Position numbers and translations under genes: made by a program. Below are positions 27,262 to 34,475 of a stretch of DNA of 64,000 bases, one piece after another; positions within the stretch are counted from its first letter, which is position 1; each line of letters opens with the position of its first letter. The notes beneath the pieces are model-generated. The model saw nothing but the letters and a program-made list of their open reading frames with translations, ran no database searches and was not told the origin of the DNA. Origin of the DNA: Clostridium intestinale DSM 6191 (GTDB taxonomy: Bacteria; Bacillota; Clostridia; Clostridiales; Clostridiaceae); contig NZ_FQXU01000012.1 of NCBI RefSeq assembly GCF_900130055.1, positions 1 through 64,000 on the forward strand. Reading direction: 5' to 3'.

Positions 27262-27466
27262 TACTTCCACCTCCCATAAAGTATAAGAAATCTACTTCAT
27301 CATTTTCTTTAAGCTTAGTGTCAGAAAAACTATCTCTTTCTAAAAACTCCCCATTTAATTGAACTGAAACCATATCCGGCATTTCTACATCCTCTGCTTT
27401 TAAAAGCTCAGTTACTGTTAAAATTTCTTCATAACTTTTTTGTTCTCCATTAACTTTGATATTCAT
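27251..27466 (-). CDS. Ubiquitin-like sulfur carrier protein (ThiS/MoaD family, HcyS-like)
   Basis: 71 aa, a beta-grasp fold of ThiS size (MNIKVNGEQKSYEE, VSVQLNGEFLERD, LKENDEVDFLYFMGGG). ThiS and MoaD end in Gly-Gly, but here the Gly65-Gly66-Gly67 stretch is followed by Ser-Ile-Gly-Leu, so the protein must be trimmed before activation, presumably by the JAMM protease in the operon. It is the first gene of the 13-gene sulfur operon; the ATG follows AGGGGGAGAAAAC. Confidence 0.88.
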   Translation of the reverse strand: MNIKVNGEQKSYEEILTVTELLKAEDVEMPDMVSVQLNGEFLERDSFSDTKLKENDEVDFLYFMGGGSIGL

Positions 27467-27500
27467 GTTTTCTCCCCCTAATCGTTATTGCCTAGTTTTT

Positions 27501-27565
27501 TAGTATGAATACTATATTTTTCTTGAATTATTATTAAAAATACCACTTTGTATTAAAATTGTCAA
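27501..27565 (-). promoter_or_regulatory. Promoter and candidate operator of the sulfur operon
   Basis: On the minus strand TTGACA (27565-27560), 17 nt, TATTTT (27542-27537). About 20 nt into the transcript lies the palindrome TAGTAT-2 nt-ATACTA (27501-27514), a possible repressor site. No SAM or S-box riboswitch and no T-box fits in the short leader (about 65 nt). Confidence 0.6.
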
Positions 27566-27732
27566 TATGAATTTTCCATTTATTAAAGAGCTTATACTTA
27601 GTAAATTCACATCAATCCGCATTTAGTCACACTTACTTATTTGGAAAATATATTTTTAACTATAAAATATTTTTGTATCTTTATACTTACGCCATTTTAT
27701 TATATAATTACTAGATAAAGGAGGATGTTCTT

Positions 27733-28224
27733 ATGCTTTCAATAATAGTAGCTGTAGCTGAAAATAATTCTATTGGTAAAGATAACAATCTCCTATGGAG
27801 ATTGCCAGGGGATCTAAAAAGATTTAAAGAAATAACTGATGGTAATACTATCGTTATGGGAAGAAAAACATTTCTTTCTCTACCAAAAGTTCTTCCTAAC
27901 AGACATCATATAGTTATAACTAGAGATAAAAATTTTAGTATAGATGATAAAAACGTGACTGTTATTAATTCATTAGAAACTATTTTAGAAAAATACTCTA
28001 ATAATCCTGAAGAGGTTTTTATAATTGGTGGAGGAGAAATTTATGCTTCGTTCTTTCCATATGTTGAAAAGATTTATTTAACCAAAGTTTATAAAAATTT
28101 TAATGGTGATACTTTCTTTCCAGAAATAGACCACTCTAAATGGGAAAAGACTTATGAGAGTCCTGTACAAGAAGAAAACAATTTAAAATATAAGTATACA
28201 AATCTAATAAAAAGAGAGCATTAG
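27733..28224 (+). CDS. folA: Dihydrofolate reductase
   Basis: 163 aa. It reduces dihydrofolate to tetrahydrofolate with NADPH. Visible motifs are the N-terminal IIVAVAENNSIGKDNNLLWRLPGDLKRFK (adenine and substrate loop, catalytic Asp in GDLKRFK), VMGRKTFLSLP, FIIGGGEIYA and a C-terminal beta strand. It regenerates the folate consumed by ThyA (8.7 kb), which is separated from it by the sulfur operon. It is divergent from that operon, with its own TATAAT near 27703. Confidence 0.96.
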   Translation: MLSIIVAVAENNSIGKDNNLLWRLPGDLKRFKEITDGNTIVMGRKTFLSLPKVLPNRHHIVITRDKNFSIDDKNVTVINSLETILEKYSNNPEEVFIIGGGEIYASFFPYVEKIYLTKVYKNFNGDTFFPEIDHSKWEKTYESPVQEENNLKYKYTNLIKREH

Positions 28225-28242
28225 AAAATTTCTAATACTCTC
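28214..28242 (+). terminator. Bidirectional terminator between folA and the YitT gene
   Basis: A hairpin of GAGAG..ATTAGAAA pairing with TTTCTAAT..CTCTC runs into TTTTT on plus. It overlaps the last codons of folA and ends just before the convergent gene. Confidence 0.75.
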
Positions 28243-28248
28243 TTTTTA

Positions 28249-29100
28249 TTAATGTATAGCTCTCTTTTTATATCTCTTACCAGTTACCTCAACATTTCCT
28301 ATAGTTATTAATGCATTTTCATCAAACCCTAAGACTATAGATTTTAATTTAGTTATCTCAAGTCTAGAGACTATTACATATATAACATTAGTTTCTAAAC
28401 CTTTATATGCACCTTTTCCATCTAATAATGTAAGACCTCTTCCTAGCCTGTCCATGATTGCACTTGTTATATCATCGTACTGTTCTGATATAATCATTAC
28501 AGCTTTAGCTTCATCTAATCCTTCTACAACAATATCTATTACCTTAAATGCTATGAAATATGCTAATAATGAGTACATTGCCTTATCCCATCCAAATATT
28601 AGAGAAGATATTCCTAATATAAAAAGGTTAAAAAACATAACAATCTCACCTATAGAAAAACTAACCCTCTTATCTAAGATAATAGCTACTATTTCTGTAC
28701 CATCTAAAGAACCGCCATTTCTTATTATAAGACCTACTCCCGCTCCCATTATTACACCACCAAAAACCGCTGCTAGTAATATATCATGGGTTATTCCTGG
28801 TACAGGATGTAATACACTTACTCCTATAGATAGACAAATTACTGAAAATAAAGTACATATAGTGAAAGTTTTTCCTATATGCTTATATCCCAGTATAAAA
28901 AATGGAACATTAAACAAAAATGTAAATAGCCCTAGAGGAAGCCCTGATACGTGACTTGCCATAATTGACATTCCTACGACTCCTCCATCTACAAGCCCAT
29001 TAGGAACCAAAAATATCTCTAATCCTATTGATACTAAAGCACATCCTAAAATCATAAATAATCCATTTACTACGTAATTAACTCTCTTTTTTACTTTCAC
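28249..29100 (-). CDS. YitT-family membrane protein (DUF161 plus DUF2179)
   Basis: 283 aa. Five to six transmembrane segments carry the YitT signatures (FLVPNGLVDGGVVGMSIM, IIRNGGSLDGTEIVAIIL). A C-terminal cytoplasmic DUF2179 domain of about 80 residues (AVMIISEQYDDITSAIMDRLGRGLTLLDGKGAYKG) follows. The family is widespread in firmicutes and its transport or sensing role is not settled. It is monocistronic; the ATG follows GGGGGAGGAAGTGCA-like sequence. Confidence 0.9.
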   Translation of the reverse strand: MKVKKRVNYVVNGLFMILGCALVSIGLEIFLVPNGLVDGGVVGMSIMASHVSGLPLGLFTFLFNVPFFILGYKHIGKTFTICTLFSVICLSIGVSVLHPVPGITHDILLAAVFGGVIMGAGVGLIIRNGGSLDGTEIVAIILDKRVSFSIGEIVMFFNLFILGISSLIFGWDKAMYSLLAYFIAFKVIDIVVEGLDEAKAVMIISEQYDDITSAIMDRLGRGLTLLDGKGAYKGLETNVIYVIVSRLEITKLKSIVLGFDENALITIGNVEVTGKRYKKRAIH

Positions 29101-29181
29101 TGCACTTCCTCCCCCCTTTTATTTTATTTATAATTATACATTTTCTAATAAGCTTTAGTAAATATTAATTTTATCCATAAT

Positions 29182-29208
29182 AAAAGGGAGATAAGATATC
29201 TCCCTTTT
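29182..29208 (-). terminator. Terminator of the superoxide dismutase gene
   Basis: A 12-bp perfect stem (AAAAGGGAGATA) with a 3-nt loop and an A/T-rich run on both sides lies 8 nt past the stop codon. Confidence 0.8.
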
Positions 29209-29216
29209 ATAAAAAT

Positions 29217-29924
29217 CTATTTAGTTTTATATAGCTGTTCAGCTTTATCCCAATCTACAACATTCCACCAATTATCTATGTATTCAGCCCTTTTATTTTG
29301 ATATTTAAGATAATATGCATGTTCCCATACATCTATAGCTATTATAGGCTTAACACCTAATTCTACTGGTCCATCTTGATTTGGAGTAGATACTATCTTA
29401 AGATTTCCTTTATCATCTTTAATTAACCATGCCCATCCAGATCCAAATCTACCTAACGCCTCTTTTTTAAATTCTTCTTTAAACTTATCAAATGAACCAA
29501 AAGTTTTATCTATAGCAGTTTTTAGTTCCCCTTTTGCTTCTCCACCTTTATTAGGCCCTATTATTTCCCAAAAGAATGTATGATTATAATGTCCACCTGC
29601 ATTATTTCTAACTTGTTCTTTAATTTCCTTAGGTAATTTTTCTAAATTAGATAATAAGTATTCTAAAGTTTTATCTTGAAGCTCTGGATATTTTTCTAAT
29701 GCCTTGTTTAAGTTATCAATATAAGCTTGATGATGTTTGTCATGATGTATTCTCATTGTAGCTTCATCTATATATGGTTCTAGTGCATTGTATGCATATT
29801 TTAATGCTGGAAGCTGAAATGGGTATGTATTTCCTGCAACTTTATCATCTTTAGCCTTTACTGGAACCATAACTATTCCTAAAATCAGCATAGCTGTTAA
29901 AAGTATTCTTAATAATTTTTTCAT
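29217..29924 (-). CDS. sodA: Secreted Mn/Fe superoxide dismutase
   Basis: About 235 aa. A signal peptide (MKKLLRILLTAMLILG to about VKA) precedes a full Mn/Fe-SOD. Metal ligands are visible in MRIHHDKHHQAY, NAGGHYNHTFFW and IDVWEHAYYLKY (Asp, His). ATG at 29924 is chosen because AAAGGAGGGTTTATATA precedes it; there is no Cys in the lipobox position, so it is secreted rather than lipid-anchored. An exported SOD would meet superoxide outside the membrane, unusual for an enzyme that is mostly cytoplasmic in bacteria. Mn versus Fe use cannot be decided from sequence alone. Confidence 0.93.
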   Translation of the reverse strand: MKKLLRILLTAMLILGIVMVPVKAKDDKVAGNTYPFQLPALKYAYNALEPYIDEATMRIHHDKHHQAYIDNLNKALEKYPELQDKTLEYLLSNLEKLPKEIKEQVRNNAGGHYNHTFFWEIIGPNKGGEAKGELKTAIDKTFGSFDKFKEEFKKEALGRFGSGWAWLIKDDKGNLKIVSTPNQDGPVELGVKPIIAIDVWEHAYYLKYQNKRAEYIDNWWNVVDWDKAEQLYKTK

Positions 29925-30078
29925 TATATAAACCCTCCTTTTTTCTAAAGTATTTTTTACCTTATTAAGGAGTTTTATTAATGTAAATTCTACCAAATTT
30001 TCTTTTGTGATATTTTTTTACATATTTTTTTCTTGTTTTCCAGCCGCATGCCGTCGAAATTTCTACATATAGTATAGG

Positions 30079-30111
30079 TTATCCACATTGTCCACAATAT
30101 GTTGTTGATAA
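30079..30111. promoter_or_regulatory. Cluster of DnaA-box-like sequences
   Basis: TTATCCACA (30079-30087, perfect consensus), TTGTCCACA (30088-30096) and TGTTGATAA (30103-30111, reverse of TTATCAACA) lie within 33 nt. The cluster is upstream of the SOD gene and downstream of the SRP RNA terminator. Confidence 0.5.
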
Positions 30112-30158
30112 CTTTTTTATAGTATATTCTTTTTTTAATCTTCCTTTAAAATGAAAAA

Positions 30159-30184
30159 AACCTTTAAGATTTCTCTTAAAGGTT
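30159..30184 (-). terminator. Terminator of the tRNA-Ser/SRP RNA transcript
   Basis: An 11-bp perfect stem (AACCTTTAAGA) with a 4-nt loop is followed by TTTTT on the minus strand, about 14 nt past the RNA 3' end. Confidence 0.85.
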
Positions 30185-30197
30185 AATATACAATATA

Positions 30198-30468
30198 ACA
30201 CCGTGCACCTCACTTCGACAGTAATCTATGAACGTTACCTAAGTAGTTAGCTCAGACCAGGTTAATCCACGGCACACGGAAGGATTCACTTATCGCTGCT
30301 TCCTTCCGGACCTGACGAGGTTCATGAGCTTCCGTTGCGTGGGACCCAATCCTCAACACTACTTGCTTAGGGCAGACTCCACAAATTAAAGCCTAGGCGA
30401 GGAATTCAATCCTGCTATAGCGGATTGCAGGTTACAGGGCACCGCTAACTCCCCATCTAGCACGGCAT
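30198..30468 (-). ncRNA. ffs: Signal recognition particle RNA, large Gram-positive type
   Basis: About 271 nt. The conserved helix 8 core GGTCCGGAAGGAAGCAGC is present on the minus strand, as are the 5' TGCCGTGC and its partner GTGCACGGT at the 3' end, which close the molecule. Alu-domain features (GGGGAGTTAGCGGTGCCCTG) match the Bacillus subtilis scRNA pattern. It directs membrane-protein targeting with Ffh. It begins about 2 nt after the CCA of tRNA-Ser, so both come from one transcript. Ends are estimated to within a few nucleotides. Confidence 0.95.
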
Positions 30469-30469
30469 A

Positions 30470-30559
30470 TGGCGGAGAGAGGGGGATTCGAACCCCCGGT
30501 AGAGTTTCCCCTACACCCGCTTTCCAGGCGAGCTCCTTCAACCGCTCAGACATCTCTCC
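30470..30559 (-). tRNA. tRNA-Ser (anticodon GGA)
   Basis: 90 nt, class II with a long variable arm. The acceptor stem GGAGAGA/TCTCTCC, the D-arm, anticodon loop CTGGAAA, TTCGAAT T-loop and an encoded CCA are all visible. It is co-transcribed with the SRP RNA. Confidence 0.97.
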
Positions 30560-30619
30560 ATATCAGTGCATTTCCTCTAGGTGTATTAGGTTATCACCTA
30601 ATTTCCTGACACGTATTCC

Positions 30620-30648
30620 ATTATAACAATTTAAAAGTATTGAGTCAA
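30620..30648 (-). promoter_or_regulatory. Promoter of tRNA-Ser and SRP RNA
   Basis: On the minus strand TTGACT (30648-30643), 17 nt, TATAAT (30625-30620): a near-consensus stable-RNA promoter. Confidence 0.85.
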
Positions 30649-30698
30649 GGCATTATACTAAAATAGACCTGTGGTAAGTTTTCACTTATTGAAAACTA

Positions 30699-30730
30699 TA
30701 TGGGAATAGCTATCAATAACTATTCCCATA
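30699..30730 (-). terminator. Possible terminator of lgt
   Basis: An 11-bp perfect stem (TATGGGAATAG) lies just past the lgt stop, but only a weak ATAGTTTTC tail follows on the minus strand. Confidence 0.5.
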
Positions 30731-30734
30731 TATC

Positions 30735-31508
30735 TTAAGCTTTATTTCTTTCTCTAAAAGTTACAGCTGCTATATATATAACTCCAACTATTATACCTAT
30801 AACACTTACTAATTGGGCTACTCTTATTCCCATAAAGTATAAGCTATCTGTTCTTAAACCCTCAATAAACAGTCTTCCTAATGAATATAATGCAAAGTAA
30901 GCAAAGAACAATCTTCCCTTAAGGTCTCCTCTATATGTTCTATATATCCACACTAAAAATATACACACAAGAACATTCCAAATAGATTCATATAAGAATG
31001 TTGGATTATAATAAGATCCATTTATATACATTCCTTTTTGAATAAACTCTGGAAATTTACTTATAAATTCTTCTGACACTTTTCCACCATGCGCTTCAGA
31101 ATTAAAAAAGTTTCCCCATCTACCTAATGCTTGAGCTAGTATTATTGATGGTGCTGCTAAATCTGCATAATCTAACATAGATATCTTCTTCCATCTCGTA
31201 TATATAAAAGCTCCAAGCATAGCTCCAATAAGACCTCCATGTATAGCTAAGCCACCTTGTCTTATATTTATAATTTCAGATAAATTATTTCTATAATAAT
31301 CTAATTCAAATATAACATAATAAGCTCTTGCTCCCACTATCGCTAGTGGAAATGCCACTATAAATATATCAATTAATTTCTCAAAATCTATTTTTCTTTT
31401 AGGCGCATTTATATACGCTAATAAAAATGCAAGTATAATCCCTAAAGAAATAAGAATTCCATACCATCTAAATTCTATTCCAAATAAATCAAACGCAACT
31501 GGATTCAT
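30735..31508 (-). CDS. lgt: Prolipoprotein diacylglyceryl transferase Lgt
   Basis: About 257 aa with seven transmembrane segments. It transfers a diacylglyceryl group from phosphatidylglycerol to the lipobox Cys of prolipoproteins. Visible signatures are GIEFRWYGILISLG, the GGLAIHGGLIGA motif with essential His, ALGRWGNFFNSEAHGG and GRLFIEGLRTDSLY. ATG at 31508 is chosen because GGAGGAGAAAGAC precedes it. It would modify the lipoproteins encoded in this window (for example at 18810, 31785 and 32154). Confidence 0.96.
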   Translation of the reverse strand: MNPVAFDLFGIEFRWYGILISLGIILAFLLAYINAPKRKIDFEKLIDIFIVAFPLAIVGARAYYVIFELDYYRNNLSEIINIRQGGLAIHGGLIGAMLGAFIYTRWKKISMLDYADLAAPSIILAQALGRWGNFFNSEAHGGKVSEEFISKFPEFIQKGMYINGSYYNPTFLYESIWNVLVCIFLVWIYRTYRGDLKGRLFFAYFALYSLGRLFIEGLRTDSLYFMGIRVAQLVSVIGIIVGVIYIAAVTFRERNKA

Positions 31509-31688
31509 GTCTTTCTCCTCCATACTTTTTTTATATTTTCTATGATACCACATTTTTATAGAATTTATATGAAGAATTTGAAGTGTATTCTATAATGATA
31601 GAAATTAATACAGTTTTATATTTATTCTATTTTATATCGAGTCTGCTCTAAGGCTCATAAACACTATATATTCTTAACAATCTATATT

Positions 31689-31726
31689 TATAAGAAGATA
31701 TATTCTTATACTCTTATCTTCTTATA
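31689..31726. repeat. Perfect 12-bp inverted repeat upstream of lgt
   Basis: TATAAGAAGATA and TATCTTCTTATA with a 14-nt spacer, in the gene-free stretch 31509-31744. There is no T-tract, so it is a possible operator or transcript hairpin. Confidence 0.45.
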
Positions 31727-31744
31727 TTCTCCTATAAAATAAAA

Positions 31745-31772
31745 AACCGCTACAAATTTAATTGTAACGGTT
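31745..31772 (-). terminator. Terminator of the extracellular reductase operon
   Basis: An 11-bp stem with one mismatch (AACCGTTACAA side on minus) is followed by TTTTTTATTTT, 13 nt past the FMN-binding gene. Confidence 0.82.
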
Positions 31773-31784
31773 CTTTAAGGGATT

Positions 31785-32129
31785 CTATTTTTTAGCTCCT
31801 TCTAGAGCTTGGTTAACTGCTTCTAACACTCCATGAGATGAAGACGATGCTCCACTAACAGCTTCTACATCTTCAGTACTTTGTTTTTTTATTATATTTG
31901 GTATTAATTCATTTTTAACACCATCTATAATTGTCTCAGTTTCTTTATGCTCAAGAACTTCTATATTATCTATCTTACCGCTTTTTACAGTTACTTCAAC
32001 TTTTATATTACTTGAAGCTCCTTTTCCTTCTCCTGTATATGTTCCATCTTTATATTTGCCGCTGCTACATGCAACAAACAAAACACTTAAAACCACTAAT
32101 ATGCTCATTAATCTCATTAACTTTTTCAC
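31785..32129 (-). CDS. FMN-binding-domain lipoprotein
   Basis: 114 aa. A signal peptide with lipobox FVAC (Cys at about residue 21) precedes one FMN_bind domain with VSGASSSSHGVL, where the Ser/Thr of the SGAxxS-like motif normally carries covalent FMN attached by ApbE. It is a likely extracellular electron carrier feeding the flavoprotein encoded 24 nt upstream. No apbE is in the window. Confidence 0.9.
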   Translation of the reverse strand: MKKLMRLMSILVVLSVLFVACSSGKYKDGTYTGEGKGASSNIKVEVTVKSGKIDNIEVLEHKETETIIDGVKNELIPNIIKKQSTEDVEAVSGASSSSHGVLEAVNQALEGAKK

Positions 32130-32153
32130 TATATGAATCCTCCAAATTATAAA

Positions 32154-33572
32154 TTATTTTATAAATGTTACTGCATTTTTTCCTGCTGTTCTTCCATAAG
32201 TAACTATATCCGCTAATGCGTTACCACCTAATCTATTTCCACCGTGAACTCCACCTGTAACTTCTCCTGCTGCATATAATCCTGGGATTGTATTTCCATC
32301 TTTATTTATAACTTCTGCATTTGTGTTTATTTTAACTCCACCCATTGTGTGGTGAACTGCTGGAGTAACAGGAATTGCATAAACTTTTCCTTTGTTTAAC
32401 TGTCTTGGAAGGTCTGGTCTCTTAAATTCATCATTTTTAGATTCAACACCTGTATTGTATTTATTAACACTTTCAGTTAATGATGCTGGATTTACTTCTA
32501 TTTTCTTTGCTAATTCTTCTAGATTATCTGCTTCTATAACTAGTCCCATATTAAAATATTCTTCTGTAGCTTTTAAACTTTCTTTTAATCCATCTTCAAA
32601 GAATAGATAAGCTAATTTATCTTTTTGTTCTAGTATTGCAGCTGAAACTACGTCTCTAGTTTCTAACTCATTACAGAATCTTTTACCATCTTTATTTATA
32701 AGTATAGCTCCATTACCTCTTACTGCTTCTGTTACCATTACTGCTTTATCCGGTACAACTGTTGGATGAGTTTGAATTTCTGCCATGTCAACAAAATCTG
32801 CATTTATTGCCTCAGCTAACTTTATACCATCTCCTGTAGCACCACTGTGGTTAGTAGTTGCAAATCCTTTTAAGTTCGCATTATACGATACAATCATTTC
32901 TTCATTTGCTCCAAAACCACCAGCTGTAAGTATAACTGCCTTCGTATTTATTGTATATTCTTTTCCTTCTTTATCTGTAGCTTTAACTCCAGATACTTTT
33001 CCATCTTTATCTAATACTATCTCTGTAGCTTTATTCCATAATCTTATATCAACTTTTTCTTTATCCGCTGCTTCTTTTAATGTTTTTACTATGCTTGCTC
33101 CTGCTGCTGCACCACCTGTAGGTCTATGTGTTCTATAGTTAGTTGCTCCCGCCATTCTTCCAACGTCACTTAAGTCAGCTCCTAACTTAGTTAACCATGC
33201 AACAGAATCTTTAGCTTCATTTGCTAATTTTCTAACTAAATCTGGGTTGTTTTTGTTATATCCACCCTTCATTGTATCTTCATACATAGTTTCTATGCTA
33301 TCTTTTATTCCTTTTTCTTTTTGTTGCTCAGTTTCTGCTGCATTTAATCCACCTGTAGCTCTGTTAGTATTTCCTCCAACCATAGGCATCTTTTCTAAAA
33401 CTATAACATTTTTAGCACCATCTTGTTTAGCTTGTACAGCTGCTGAAAGCCCTGCTCCGCCAGCACCTATTACTACTACATCAGCACTTTCAGTTTTTTT
33501 ACATCCAGTTAACGCTAAGACTGGTATAGCAATTGTCAAAACCATCATTACCTCTAAAATCTTTTTCTTCAT
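32154..33572 (-). CDS. Lipoprotein flavin reductase of the fumarate reductase family
   Basis: 472 aa. Lipobox LTGC (Cys at about residue 24) shows it is exported and lipid-anchored. The body is a soluble fumarate-reductase-type flavoprotein: VVVIGAGGAGLSAAVQA, MPMVGGNTNRATGG, NELETRDVVSAAI (active-site Arg region), HHTMGGVKINTNAEV and GLYAAGEVTGGVHGGNRLGG. It probably reduces an unsaturated acid (fumarate, urocanate, acrylate type) outside the cell using electrons from the FMN lipoprotein. The exact acceptor cannot be assigned. It is preceded by two dyads and a CitA/DcuS-type regulatory system. Confidence 0.9.
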   Translation of the reverse strand: MKKKILEVMMVLTIAIPVLALTGCKKTESADVVVIGAGGAGLSAAVQAKQDGAKNVIVLEKMPMVGGNTNRATGGLNAAETEQQKEKGIKDSIETMYEDTMKGGYNKNNPDLVRKLANEAKDSVAWLTKLGADLSDVGRMAGATNYRTHRPTGGAAAGASIVKTLKEAADKEKVDIRLWNKATEIVLDKDGKVSGVKATDKEGKEYTINTKAVILTAGGFGANEEMIVSYNANLKGFATTNHSGATGDGIKLAEAINADFVDMAEIQTHPTVVPDKAVMVTEAVRGNGAILINKDGKRFCNELETRDVVSAAILEQKDKLAYLFFEDGLKESLKATEEYFNMGLVIEADNLEELAKKIEVNPASLTESVNKYNTGVESKNDEFKRPDLPRQLNKGKVYAIPVTPAVHHTMGGVKINTNAEVINKDGNTIPGLYAAGEVTGGVHGGNRLGGNALADIVTYGRTAGKNAVTFIK

Positions 33573-33626
33573 TATTGTATCCCCCTGTAAAAGTTTTTTT
33601 CTACACCTAGAGTATATTTGTTAATT

Positions 33627-33662
33627 AATAAACAAACAATATTCTGCTCTTATTGTTTATTT
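33627..33662 (-). promoter_or_regulatory. Dyad upstream of the reductase operon
   Basis: AATAAACAAACAATA and TATTGTTTATT form an imperfect inverted repeat around 10 nt, about 55-90 nt upstream of the reductase start. It is a candidate response-regulator site. Confidence 0.45.
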
Positions 33663-33692
33663 TGGTCTTTTTGTTCACAGCTTTTTTACTAG

Positions 33693-33710
33693 TTAAATGA
33701 TTTCATTTAA
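33693..33710 (-). promoter_or_regulatory. Second dyad upstream of the reductase operon
   Basis: TTAAATGA-2 nt-TCATTTAA is a perfect inverted repeat nested between two ACTAGT hexamers (about 33688 and 33727). It could be an operator. Confidence 0.45.
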
Positions 33711-33764
33711 TCTTTTATTGAGAAAACTAGTTTTTCCATGTTATTTTATTCACATATATAAGAA

Positions 33765-33790
33765 AAAAAAGTAGCTTCCGCTACTTTTTT
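33765..33790 (-). terminator. Terminator of the CitA/CitB-type two-component operon
   Basis: GTAGC-TTCC-GCTAC, extended by A/T pairs, has a run of eight T on the minus strand. The stop codon TAG of the regulator lies inside the stem. Confidence 0.8.
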
Positions 33791-34461
33791 AATCTATAGT
33801 AATTGTTAGGCCTTCCTACTTTTCCATATTCTAAAGTTAATTCCATTTTTCCTTCCTCAACCATATATTCTAAATATCTTCTTACTGTAACTCTAGCTAA
33901 TCCCACCTCATCAGCTAAGCTGTCAGCCGTAACCTCCTTAGCCGGATTATTATTTATTGTTCTCCATATTTCATTGTAAGTTACTAAACTTAAGCCTTTT
34001 ACAGTTTCTTTTTTACTTACATTAGAATTTTCACTGTTAACTATGTATTTATCAATATGCTCTTGCTTCAAATCAACTAAAGAACTCATCTTATCATGTC
34101 TATTTTTATATTTTATCAACGCCTCATTAAATCTATCTTTAGAAAATGGCTTAACTAAATAATCAACCGCTCCATACCTAAAGGATTCATCAACACTTTG
34201 AACGCCTTTTTCTGCTGTTATTAATATAGCATCACAATTAATATCATTTTTCCTTACCCATTTTAATAAATCAATTCCATTCCCATTTGGTAAAAAAACA
34301 TCTAACAAGATTAGGTCTACGCTATTTTCTGATAAAAACTCTTGAGCCTCTTTAATTCTTGAACATTCATAGATTACATTAAAGCCATCGATTTTACCTA
34401 AAAATTCTTTATTTATCTCTCTTACCATAGGATCATCTTCTACAATAATAACCTTTATCAA
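33781..34461 (-). CDS. Response regulator, CitB/DcuR family
   Basis: 226 aa. The receiver domain (VIIVEDDPMVREIN, phospho-Asp in LILLDVFLPNGNGIDLL, Lys in YLVKPFSKDRFNEAL) is followed by a helix-turn-helix of the CitB type (ADEVGLARVTVRRYLEYMVEEGKMELTLEYGKVGRPNNYY). It lies 14 nt after its kinase gene. The adjacent exported reductase operon is its most likely target. Confidence 0.92.
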   Translation of the reverse strand: MIKVIIVEDDPMVREINKEFLGKIDGFNVIYECSRIKEAQEFLSENSVDLILLDVFLPNGNGIDLLKWVRKNDINCDAILITAEKGVQSVDESFRYGAVDYLVKPFSKDRFNEALIKYKNRHDKMSSLVDLKQEHIDKYIVNSENSNVSKKETVKGLSLVTYNEIWRTINNNPAKEVTADSLADEVGLARVTVRRYLEYMVEEGKMELTLEYGKVGRPNNYYRLKK

Positions 34462-34475
34462 ATAATCATCCCCTC

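Noticed and set aside
27467-27600. SAM riboswitch or T-box in front of the sulfur operon
   Set aside because: The leader is only about 65 nt and has neither the S-box core nor the T-box sequence; a protein-bound palindrome is more likely.
28454-28954. Plus-strand reading frame inside the YitT gene
   Set aside because: It is antisense to a well-conserved gene, has no ribosome binding site and no family resemblance.
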